Below are positions 42,036-52,386 of a DNA stretch of 64,000 bases, in pieces. The stretch spans positions 62,001 through 126,000 of the forward strand of contig JANFNE010000019.1 of assembly GCA_024867545.1 (NCBI GenBank), read 5' to 3'. The DNA comes from Phytopythium helicoides. Taxonomy: Eukaryota; Oomycota; Peronosporomycetes; Pythiales; Pythiaceae. The translations under genes were made by a program, and so were the position numbers. Position 1 is the first letter of the stretch, and each line of letters starts with the position of its first letter. The notes beneath the pieces were generated by a model. That model saw only the letters and a list, made by a program, of their open reading frames with translations, did not search any database and had not been told where the DNA came from.

Positions 42036-43406
42036 TGACCTTGGTGCCAGCATCGACTGGCTAGGAGAGATGTATCAAGATACGCGCTCCATTCAGCAGT
42101 CGCGGAAACTCGAAAGATGTCCAACCAGCCAACCACTTCGGTCCAGAGGAAGGAGAATCAAGGTCCAGCTTTAGTTGTAAAACGAGACGATTATGAGCAA
42201 TGTCACAGACAATCATACTACCGTTATCGACAATTCGACGTCCCCTACACAGCTTGAATGCAAGGTATGCGGACGATGCATTGCTGTTCTGAGGTCTGCT
42301 AAGCAGCCATGACTACATCATCCGAACTGCTCCGTTCACAAAGTTGTTGAAAGTCGAAAGAGACGGTAAATTGGACAGCGATCGAACGCACATTCGCCCG
42401 GCACCAACTGGCAAGCTATATCTCCAAGCTCTTACACTTACGATCGAGAGGAGCGAGTAAAGTGATTCCACGCGATCGGCTCGCACCGGAAACCATTCAC
42501 AAACAAAACGCACGCTACCAGATTGCGCGTTTTTGGAACCAGTCCAGTCCAGTAGCTGTCGAGTTGGCGTTTGGACGGCGCGAGCAGGGCCGGTCGAAGT
42601 CAGAACCATCTCAGCACTCGGACGCGTCTGCGGGGCTGATATGCCAAACAATCGGTGGCACGAGTCCGCTCCAGGCCCAGCAGCCGCGTGCCCAGCACCT
42701 CGGCGCCGCGCCTCCGTCAACGCTTTGTGTTTACAGTTCAACTCGGCGATACTTTAAAATCAGTAGCATCTGCATGCAATGTTTACGGCCGGTCGTCATG
42801 TCCATATGTTTTTTCGCGTCGATTACTGATGCGTGGTTATTTTATTTGAGCCCCCCATCTCGCTCTCCCTCGAGAGTATCGTCATGCGCTGTTTGCTTGC
42901 TGCGACGCACAGTTGCACGGGCTGCCGGCCGTCTGAGATGTCTGTCGGGTCGGTGGTTGAATTTGCTCTACTCGGCCCGAGCCTCGGACTCGTGAGGGGC
43001 CGGCTTCGAGGCGAACCTACGTCACCAGCGTAGCAATCGATCGAAAGCAAATCCTACGCCGCGATCCGCCCCGGATGTCGCTTGGCACGAGTGGACACCG
43101 CGAGTCTGCGCAATGGAGCCTTGCTCCTCGCTGTATTACTGTATGCAAAGCGCCGTCCGCTACATTGGCTGGCCTGTACGCTACGCTACGGACCGGGTTT
43201 GGTTGTCACACTGTAGCCCGTCACCTGGCAGAGTCGGTCGAACTCGACCAGCACATGACGCCGCAGCGCGGCTCTGTAAACCCTGCGATTCGATTATGTA
43301 GTACGGTACTACTGCGTCATTGCGCTCGCTCCTTGCGCTCATGGCATTGTGCATTACGACGGGCCAGGGAGCAAACCGACGCGTCAGAGCTTCGGGACGG
43401 GCTCCG
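42036..43406. other. Intergenic region upstream of bZIP-like gene A
   Basis: About 1.4 kb in which I see no gene. Short open frames on both strands lack domain character. The last 300 bases presumably contain the promoter of the bZIP-like gene. An in-frame ATG at 43320 precedes the chosen start and would add a hydrophobic stretch, but the related genes do not have it. Confidence 0.4.
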
Positions 43407-44842
43407 ATGGACGTCGACAGCGGCTCGCCCCACTCCAACAGCACCAGCAGCAGCAGCGACGACTCGAGCTCGCAGCTCCATGACGAACAGCACGAGCAGC
43501 TGGTTGCCCAGGCGTCGCAGCTCGCCGTCTCGTGGGTCGTCGACTCAGTCGATGAGACCGCTCTGATGCAGCAGTCCGCTAGAGACCGCGCGGAGAGTCG
43601 ACGCGCGAGGCATAGGGAGGTGCAGCGACGGTTTGCCCAGAGGAAAAAGGTGCTCTCTCCTCTCGATTGTTGACCCCCTGGCCAACCGGACGAGCTCACC
43701 AATTGTCTCTCGCTCATCAGGAGAAGCTCGTGCAGGACCGCGAGCTGCTGCGACGGCTGGAGGCCACGTACAGGCTGCTAAGCCTGTCGGCTGAAGAGAA
43801 GCAGCTCTCGGCCGAGAACGAGGACCTGAGCGCGTCCTGCCTCGCGCACACGCTCGCCTCTCCACCGAAACCAGTCATCCACAGCGTCATTGAGGTGGGA
43901 CCATGATTGGCTGACCGACCACCCGTGCAAGGGTAATGACGCCCCATCAATTGTCGAATCTTTGCAGAGCCAAATGGAGTCTGTGCGAGCGAGCTATGAA
44001 CCAGTGACGAGTTCCCAATGGGCTGAGCTGCTACAGCAGAGTCTACAAGAGTACGAAGTGTCGCGACAGCGAGGACCAGGCGGGTGGACAAGCACCGGGG
44101 CGACCATTTTGGGCTGGCGAGACCGTGTCATGGTTCAGGAATCCAACATTACCATGTCCATGGAGAAGGACTTTGAGCACCTCGACAGCCGAGAGTTCGC
44201 TGAGAGAGCGTGGCACCGGCTAGGCTCCTCCAAGTATCACCCGAAGATGTTTAGCCACGGGCTAATCGTCAAGGTGCGAAAACAAAACGACTGCAGCACA
44301 ATATTTTTCTGCACGACATCACTCATAGTTGAGACTGTGGCTGCGCCTACAACCAGGTCCAGGTGCTGCAACAAATTAACGTCGATGCGTTCGTCATCAA
44401 CCGATGCATGTACAACCCGCGCACGAATGCTATTGGCCACACAATAGAGATTTTCTGTCGCGTGTTGCGTGGTCGCGACACGATCATCATTGCGCGGACT
44501 CTAGAGCGGACGTCGGCGCAGCAGCACGTGGTGTTCCAGCAGCCTCATCACGACTTCCAGCGACCAGGGACGCCTGCAGGACAGCAGTGGCCGCAGCTCA
44601 TGGCATCCTTTGCTTTTTCGGATATTGTTGGTGGCCGAGGCTGCCACTTTCGCTACGCATGCCGCCTGGGGAATTTCACAATAGCAAACGCGACATATTG
44701 GATGATGGAGCTGCCAACCGTGATCTGGCGGTTTGAGGCCATCACGGTCGGTCCAATCTTCTCGCTAGTGGGGGAAGATGAAGCTCCTTCGTCAAACAGC
44801 GGCGAGGGTTATATAGGGTCAACGATGCACCACGCAGCATAG
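43407..44842 (+). CDS. bZIP-like transcription factor A with conserved C-terminal domain
   Basis: Exons 43407-43649, 43721-43894, 43968-44273 and 44357-44842, all GT-AG and phase-consistent. The basic region reads RRARHREVQRRFAQRKK and is followed by a leucine-rich coil (LVQDRELLRRLEATYRLL). In a canonical bZIP, NRxAAxxSRxRK contacts DNA; here the Asn is His and the Ser-Arg is Phe-Ala. An approximately 220-residue C-terminal domain follows (YEPVTSSQWAELLQ, GWRDRV, FEHLDSREFAERAWHRL, a VINRCMYNP strand and a WMMELPTVIWRFEAITVGPI helix), shared with the two genes at 48.9-52.2 kb. It might be START/SRPBCC-like, but I cannot confirm this. Nuclear role inferred. Two introns match positions in gene C. 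Confidence 0.82.
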
Positions 44843-45022
44843 TGCTGGCGCACGGACAGTATGGCATAGGACAATACAGACGCATAGAGTTTGATGAAGT
44901 AGTTGACATCTTTGACGCCTGCAATAAGCACTGCAAAGCCTACGCAACAAAAGAGCAAGCACATGCAGATTCTTGGCTGACATACGCTACAAATCCAGGA
45001 AGGCTTTGCCACTGCCCGCTTC

Positions 45023-46428
45023 TCAATATCCACGAGTGACTGAGGAAGTGTCAGACCGATCGTCCGTCAGACGGACGCCCGAATGCGACGTCCGATCGTC
45101 ATCCAAGCTACGGAGGAAACGTGATCCCGATGACGCCGACGACGTCAGCGAAACAGATCCCTTGAGCGCACGGGCGGCAGCATGGCGCGCCTCGCGCAGG
45201 GCGAACTTGCCAGCAGGAGCGTTCTTAGCCTTGGTCATGCACACGACGCACACACTGCAGCGGTTCTGATGCGCGCGCGATTCCTCCTCAACATCGACTG
45301 CGATCTTGCGCACGATCTCACACGAGCTGCAGACAGCCTAGAATCAACAATTCAGAGTTAGTGGGTCACAGGCCGGACTGGTAGGGAGAGCAAAGGGTCC
45401 GTCTGCTCGTACCAGCTTACACACGATGCAGCGACGGAAGCTGCTAGAGCTCTTGGGGGCGCCAAATGCGGTCCTGCAGTTCCCAACGCAGTGACGACCC
45501 ATCGGTGGCAGGTCCCTGCAAATCGATCCGCAACGTTGAGCCTTGGTGATACGAAATGAATCCAATGATGCTTGGCAGATGTTACGTACCCCAGCTGGCG
45601 GCTGGCGGAGATGGCATCACGGATGAGCCACATGAGCTTCTTGGAGTAGCTGGCGTCGCTTGTCATGGCCGTGGTCAGGACTGCCTCGATGAGCGGTGCG
45701 AGGCTTGCGAACTCGGGCGCGCTCCCCATCGGTGCGAAGAAGCCCTTGGTGTACAGGTCGACCTTGCCGTTCGCCTGCTCGATCTTGAGCCAGCAGATGG
45801 ACCCCTTGGCGTGCACACGGTTCGCGCTCGCGTTGCGTCCTTCTTCGTCAGTCGGCCACAGGTCCACCGAGTGGATGATGTAGTACCCGACGCGCTCGTT
45901 CGCCTTGGACTTCATCATGCCCGTGGCCATGACGAGGCAGTAGTCGCGCGCCTTGACGAGCGGATACGGGCTGTCCATGGCGCAGTAGCAGATACCGCAC
46001 GAACGGAAGGGCTCGCGCTCCGACGGCTCCCGCACGCGCGCGAGCATGCGGAACTTGTCGACGTTGTCCCCGAGGTAGGCCGAGCGTGCACGAGCCGCGT
46101 CGTCGCTCATGACGAGGCAGCCGTACATCTCGTCGTCGAGCGATCCCTGCAGCGTGCCGATGGCGAGCAGCGTGGGCGCCATCTTGCATAGCACTGGCGC
46201 GAGCTCTCCGTCAAGCGTGCGCAGCGTCTGGAATGGCGCGCGGCACGTGGATCGCTCCTTGTAGACGACGACGTTCTGCTGTCGGCGCACCTCCTTCCAC
46301 CTGTCGGCCTGTATGCGGCGTCCGTCGACGCGTCGGTGGGCCTCGTAGGACTCCAGCGTCTCCGCGACGACGCCCATGGCGAGCTTCTCGACGCGCTCTC
46401 CGTCCTCGGGCGACAGCAGGAACGCCAT
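45023..46428 (-). CDS. START-domain protein with C-terminal FYVE-like zinc finger, copy 2
   Basis: Exons 45590-46428, 45413-45515 and 45023-45337, with introns of 74 and 75 bp at the same positions as in copy 1. The START-like domain begins ERVEKLAMGVVAETLESYEA and includes YGCLVMSDDAARARSAYLGD and HAKGSICWLKIEQANGKVDL. The cysteine module follows (GNCRTAF, FRRCIVCKL, AVCSSCEIV, NRCSVCVVCMTKAK). It lacks the Ser/Ala-rich N-terminal extension of about 85 residues seen in copy 1; the start at MAFLLSPEDGERVEK is the first ATG in frame with homology. It points toward copy 1 across the repeat nest. Lipid sensing is a family-based guess. Confidence 0.88.
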
Positions 46429-48889
46429 GTCTGCGGTCTCGTTAGTCGCCGTGGTGGCCGTCGTCGCTGGTGCCGCGGGCGGCTAGTTGTCGTGTGGAAT
46501 ATCCGGCGGCACCCACTGATGGCTGCCGTCGGGATCTGCGGCGGGATGTGCACGATCTGCTTAGCTCCTCCAGTCGCCACTGTCGAGGCTCATGCGCACT
46601 GGCTGGCGGACGTCTCGATAGGCGCGCCGTGCCTTTGCGGCTCTTTCCGGCGAGATCGGCGCCGCCGTCGCGTTGTGGCGCGCTGTTGGACGCGCTTTGG
46701 CGTGCGACTGGCGCCGCCGCGACAGGCGCGAGGCGGTCGCACCCACCCTGCAAGTCGGTCAGCATGAGTTAGTGAGGCGAGCAAGCGTGGACGCCACGCC
46801 ACGCCACGCCGCGACGTGGAGACAGGCGCCGCATGAGGCGGAGAAAGAGAAAGTGATGGCCAGTTGCGGCGAGAAACCGGTCGCTGGCGTTACCGATGCG
46901 CAAAAGACAACAGCAGTATAGTAAAACGCACAGTAAGTAACATCTTATTCGGCCTCAAGAAACCGGATGAGTGCAATTTGAGAGATGGGAAGGATCGGAT
47001 TAGTGCAGTCGCGCCAATCAGCATCATCGATGACTCGCCAATCAAGCGAAAAATGCCGCTGCGCTTATACATTTGCGTGGCGCCACTGCCGATATCACCC
47101 ACTCGCTGGTCACCTTTCATTTGCATCAATACGCCGTTATCCTAAATAGGACCCACCCTGCCGCCTTCTTGCTGTCCGCCAACATCGGCAAGTTGCCGAA
47201 TTCTTGCCCGTACATGATACATGCAGCTTTGCCTTCTCTTCCAGCACGAGGTTGATGTCGAAGGGTCCACTGCGCGTGATGGGGGAGATGCTATCACTTG
47301 CATACATGAGGTGGTCGACCCGCACTTCACCGTCATACAGCAGCAACACGTGCGTACTCGACAATACAATGAATTGTCCGAGCCACGATTGTTGAAGGCG
47401 GAAAGCAATCCCATCAAATTGCTCATTGCGCAAGGGTCCAGCAGTCAAAGAGCTCACTTCGCCGACCAGGTGCAGCATTGCGTCGGCATTACGTCTGTGA
47501 CGGCAACACTCCTCCTCGGTGTCGAGACATCAAATGTTCTTGAGCATTAGTCTCGGGCGATGATGTGAGAGTTCATTGGTAACGCACATCGACAAGTCCG
47601 AAGAATTGCAATTGATTGGCAATGACTCCCAGAGCAGTGTGAGCTGCAAAGCACCAAGGCTATCATGGACATGGACAGCTCGTTTGTCCTGACTGCGGGA
47701 CACGCTTGATCAGTGGTACGCTCAAAAGTTGCATGCGAAGTGCTCGAGGAACGAGGCGACGAGGAGTTTACCATGGGTCTATCGACGCCGTCTGTCATCT
47801 GCACGAAACAGGATGTTTCGTCGAGGCTCCAAACACATCCGAGGTGGTGCAGGATCGACACCAGCACCGACAGTTGCACATATTTTGTACTGGGCGTCGC
47901 CGCTGTGCTTTTCTCGAGAACTCCCTCGTCGATTGGAGTCTGTGTGTCCCCTCGAACTTTCTGCTCGATATGTCATCGGCGACGCTAGTAGGCTGCAATG
48001 CGCTTATGTTTGCGACGGCGAGCTTACCGGTGAAGGCAGGAACCTTTCGCCGCGCTCTACCTGTTCTCCTCTTGTCCTGATCACAGCCACGCCAACTAGG
48101 TCAGACCAAGGTCGATCTCGCTGCGAAACTGTAGCTCCTCTTGGCGTCGACACGCCGATCGGCAATATAATCGCAGTGCCGCCACTTCTCACAAGCACAG
48201 AGCCGCCGGGCCGCGCTCGACGTGCTAGAGCCGACGCCGGTGCGTACAGCGCCGCCACCATGCTTGTCGCCGCGACGTCACGTTGCGCTTGACTCTCTAC
48301 TCGCCTCGCCGCCGCATTTGCTTGAAGAGCCGTCCACAGTCGAGCCAGACTCCACAAGAATCGCGCCGGACACGCCGCTTTCAGACGACGCAGCGCTTGG
48401 CACAGACACGCTCGAGAACGACACGGATCCCATGTCACGGATCCTCCGTGGATTGACTCAAGACACAGACATGGACACGTCAACGCGCAAGGCAGCACGC
48501 GCACGACACCTCCGTCATGACACCCTCTGGTGAGTCAGGGGACGTTCCACTGCCCTATTTGGGCATGTTGGTGTCGCCGCGCCACCCACGCCGGCATGCT
48601 CTTCACCATCGCCTGTCGCCACTGTTCCTGGAGCCAACAAGCCAGGTTGACAGCGTTGCGTGGCCCAATTCTTCTCCGAGCCATCTCTGCTCGATGCAGC
48701 TAGTCCAGTAGAGCTGCTCGGCGGTCACGACACCTGCATCAATTGCCCAGCCTCCAGCCCCTCGCTCCATGCTGCTCCCGTCGCCAAAATTCAACTTCAG
48801 CTGATACTGTACCTCCTCAGACCGAGTCAGAAGAAAAGCCGGGCGTCAGGCCTTCCCGCAGCAGCTCCCAAGCGCGCCCGCCGCTCGCC
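46429..48889. other. Region with possible gene relics
   Basis: About 2.4 kb without a secure gene. Minus-strand frames at 47137-47478 (GPLRNEQFDGIAFRLQQSWL and HVLLLYDGEVRVDHLM) and around 47560-47880 (VLVSILHHLGCVWSLDE; in a neighbouring frame LGALQLTLLGVIANQLQFFG) have protein-like composition but are broken by frame changes. They could be a decayed gene. A plus-strand acidic frame at 48222-48530 ends STRKAARARHLRH before a GTGAGT and might be a relic 5' exon of a bZIP-like gene. None is firm. Confidence 0.4.
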
Positions 48890-50157
48890 ATGGACTCCCC
48901 GCCGCACCTGCCGGCCGACTGGACGCCCGAGGACCAGCGCATCATCGAGCAGCTGCTGTTCGACGCGCCGCCGGGCTCGCCGGCGTCTCCGGCGCGCCAG
49001 AAGCAGCTGCAGCAGCGCGAGAGTCCGGCGGACGCGACGCGCGCGGAGCTCGAGGCGCCCGCGTCGCCCGCGCGGCTGTGGCTGCCGTCGGTGCAGCTGG
49101 CGGCGCAGCAGGAGCCCGTGGTCGACGAGCGGCTCATGGCCATGCTGCGATGGCAGTCGGCCGAGCACAGGAAGCGGGCGGCCGAGGCGCGACGCGTCAA
49201 GCACCGCGAGGTGCAGCGCCGCTTCATGCAGCGCAAGCGCGAGGAGCGCACCAAGGTCAAGGCGCAGCTCGCGCGGCTCGAGGCCGAGCTCAAGGTGCTG
49301 CAGCTGGCGACCGAGGAGAAGCGGCTTGAGCGGAGCAACGAGGCGCTCAAGGTCGAGCTGGAGAGCAAGGACCCGGTGCCGCTGCCCTCGCAGGAGCAGA
49401 TCCACAAGCTGCTCGAGGTGAGGGAGCTCGTGATGACGGCAACGGACAGCTGGGTGCGCTAATACTTAACGATGCGCAGGAGCAGCTTGAGCTCATCCGC
49501 GACCACTACGAGCCGCTGACCAATGAGCAGTGGGACGAGCTCACGGCCATGAACTTGAAGGAGATGGAGGACGCGGCCGTCGAGTCGGGCTACGAGAGCA
49601 CGGGCGCCGTCGTGCTTGGCTGGAGCGACCAGCGCAAGATCGACAAGACGGGCACCAAGTTCGTGCTGTCCAAGTCGTTCCCGCACCTGGACGCGCAGGA
49701 GTTCCGAGACACGACGTGGGAGAAACTGCTGCTGGAGAAGACGCACCAGCAGCTCTTCCACGCGGCCGTGACGATCCGCACGCAGGTGGTGCAGCGCGTG
49801 GACGACAATGGCGTGGTGTTCCACCGCGTGATGTTCAACCCGATGACCGGCGGCGTGGTTCACGCCATCGAGGCGTCCGTGCGGGTCAAGTACCGCGGCA
49901 AGTTCATTCTGTTCCAGCGCACGCTCGAGTACAACGCGTGCTTCGAGTGCGTGCCCAAGTCGCACAACTGGATGCAGCTCATGACGTCGCTCATCTACTC
50001 GCCCGGCAGCACGCGTCGCAGCTGCGAGTTCCAGTACGCAGGCATCCTGAAGAACCTGGCGCCTGCGGACGCTCGCTTCTGGCTCATGGAGATGCTTTGG
50101 GTCATCCTGCGCTTCGAGAGCGTCATGGTCGCGCCGCTCTTCCGGCTCGCCGGCTGA
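48890..50157 (+). CDS. bZIP-like transcription factor B with conserved C-terminal domain
   Basis: Exons 48890-49416 and 49480-50157, joined KLLE|EQLELIRDHYEPLT across a 63 bp intron. The start MDSPPHLPADWTPEDQRIIE resembles that of gene C (TWTPTDQAIMEHLL). The basic region RRVKHREVQRRFMQRKREER has His in place of the bZIP Asn and Phe-Met for Ser-Arg. A long coil follows (LARLEAELKVLQLATEEKRL). The C-terminal domain runs YEPLTNEQWDELTAMNLKEM, VVLGWSDQRKI, FPHLDAQEFRDTTWEKLL, VVFHRVMFNPMTGG and ends ARFWLMEMLWVILRFESVMV. It has lost the introns that genes A and C have after the basic region and before the VVFHR strand. GC content is higher than in A and C. Its target genes are unknown. Confidence 0.88.
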
Positions 50158-50715
50158 ACTCCATCGCTCAGAATTATTTATAGCCGTCACGTGTATTTGT
50201 GTACATTGCTCGTGTTCAGCCCGCGCACGAAGCGAGATTTTGAACTGAATCCCATCTATATCTGTGATTACCTCAATACTTGATAACCCATACCACGCCC
50301 AAACGGATATCCTCCCTTCAAGCTTCTCCAGCTCCAAGTCCCTCTATACCCGCAACAAGTCTTCAATACTTGTAATCCGCGCCAGATGATCCGCTCAACC
50401 TCAACTGAGGCCTTCTTCGCCACCTCGGACCGTACACCAGCTACATCTCCATCTCCGGCGTGAGTCGCTCGCCGCTACGTCACCCAGGCGCGGCCTCTAC
50501 GGCTGCGAACTGCTCGCGGACCCCACGAGCGCTGTGTGACGCGTCGGAGGCTGCGGCAGCGCTCGAATCTGCAGCTCGGCGGCCGAACGACGAGCTCCAA
50601 GGGAAAAGGTACGGACCCAGCGGCGCCCAAGCGATTAGCGCGCCTCTCGGTTGGCCTTTCCAAGCCTCGCCAGTGCGCCAGTAGCGCCGTCCAACACACC
50701 GCAAGACACAGAGCC

Positions 50716-52151
50716 ATGGAGCCGCCGCACGAGCGGGCCGCGGGGTACCTGCAGATGACGTGGACGCCCACGGACCAGGCCATCATGGAGCACTTGCTGC
50801 TCGAGGGTCAGCCCACGCCCAAGACCAAACCCATGGCGCCGACCTCGCCCGAGAGCTGGCCCACGCAGGTGACGGGCGCGTCGTCGTCTTCGTCAGACAC
50901 GGACGCGGAGAAGAGCGCCAACTCGGGGTCGCCTACGCAACCCAAGAAGCACAAGAACGACGAGGACCGCAGGGCTCGCCACCGAGCCGTGCAGCGGCGA
51001 TTCGTGCAGCGGAAAAAGGTAGACGCTCGGCTTTCTCGGGCAGACTCGGCCGGCGCTAGTTTACTCACGCGATGGGGGAGCAGGAAGCGTTCCAGAGAGC
51101 TAAGCGACTGCTTCAGGAGCTGGAAGCCAAGTATCGGTTCCTGCGGATATCGGCCGAGGAGCGGAACCTCCGACACGAACAATCGGCACTGCACGCCCAC
51201 CGCGTTGCCTTGGCATCCTCTGTGCCGTCGGCACCTGCCGCCCCTACCCATATGGACCCAGTTGAGGAGCTGATCACGGTAAGGGATCTTTTACTGTGCG
51301 AGCATTACCACTAGCTGGAAACTGACTGTATAAGCTGTCCATTTCACTCATGCAGACGCAACTCGAACTCGTGCGCGAGTTTTACGAGCCGCTCTCATCG
51401 GAGGAGTGTAAAGCCATCCAGTTCAGCAATCAACGGGAGTACGAAGTGTCGATGACGCTCGACGAATCGTACTTGACATCTGGGTTAACCATCATGGGCT
51501 GGCACGATCACCGGAAAATGGGAAACGAGTCGGTCAAGCTCGCGCTGTCGAAGGAGTTCCCAAACATACGAGCGTTGGATTTGATGAACATGACATGGGG
51601 AACACTTTCGAGTCCACATACCTACGCGCGGTTCTTCAGCCCAGCACTAACGATCAAGGTGAGTTACTTCTACCGTGCAAATCTCCGGGAAGGATCTGCT
51701 AACGTTTGCTGCTGCTGCTCTTCTACTGCAGATGCAAGTCCTACAAACTGTTGATCACGATACCATCGTTATTCATCGCGTGCTATACCACCCGCAAACA
51801 CAGCGCGCATCCAACTCGCTGGAACTGCTATGGCGGACGAAGATTGGCGCTGAGTACGTCATTTTCGACGCATCCTTGCAGAACAACGCTGCGCAGCAGT
51901 GTCTCGGAGAGTCGTACAATTGGACGCAGATGACGACGTCGATGGCTTTCGGCCCGACCTCCGCAGACGGCTGCTTGTTCCGGCATGGAGGCTGGCTGCG
52001 ACGATTTGCGGTGTCGTCCGTGCGGTACTGGCTCATGGAGATGTTTTTCATGGCACTGCGGTTCGAGAGCGCCATGGTGGCTCCCGTGTTTGCGCTTCCG
52101 CCGCACGAATCGAGAGACCTGGACCCCGCAAGTATCGACGTAGCGCTGTAG
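50716..52151 (+). CDS. bZIP-like transcription factor C with conserved C-terminal domain
   Basis: Exons 50716-51018, 51084-51278, 51356-51658 and 51732-52151, with GT-AG introns of 65-77 bp. The N-terminus contains WTPTDQAIMEHLLLEG, and a Ser-rich acidic stretch precedes the basic region RRARHRAVQRRFVQRKK. The coil starts QRAKRLLQELEAKYRFLRIS. The C-terminal domain includes YEPLSSEECKAIQFSNQREY, LTIMGWHDHRKM, TIVIHRVLYHPQTQRAS and RYWLMEMFFMALRFESAMVA. The basic-region substitutions are the same as in A and B, so they were present before these copies arose. It lies 558 bp downstream of gene B in the same direction, a tandem duplicate. Confidence 0.88.
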
Positions 52152-52386
52152 CGCAGGTATTTAAGTTTCTTCAAGTAGAGTCTAACACATACAGAAAGCA
52201 GCACTGCAACGGAGTCGAGGCCCTCCCTTGGCTGTGGTTGAAGTTGGCATCTCGTTTGAGCGAGGGCTCCCTTGTATTTGTCTAGGTAATCAGTTGGTGT
52301 TGAAGTTGGCCGTTACGTGTAGCTCCTGGGCGGTGACCTCACTCCGCGATCTGCCGTCCCCCGCTCACGCTCCACTCGCCTCGCTC

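Noticed and set aside
43320..43406. An apparent signal peptide (MRSLLALMALCITTGQG) in front of bZIP-like gene A
   Set aside because: It is in frame, but the paralogues start with acidic or TWTP-type N-termini, and a secreted bZIP-like factor is implausible. The ATG at 43407 is preferred.
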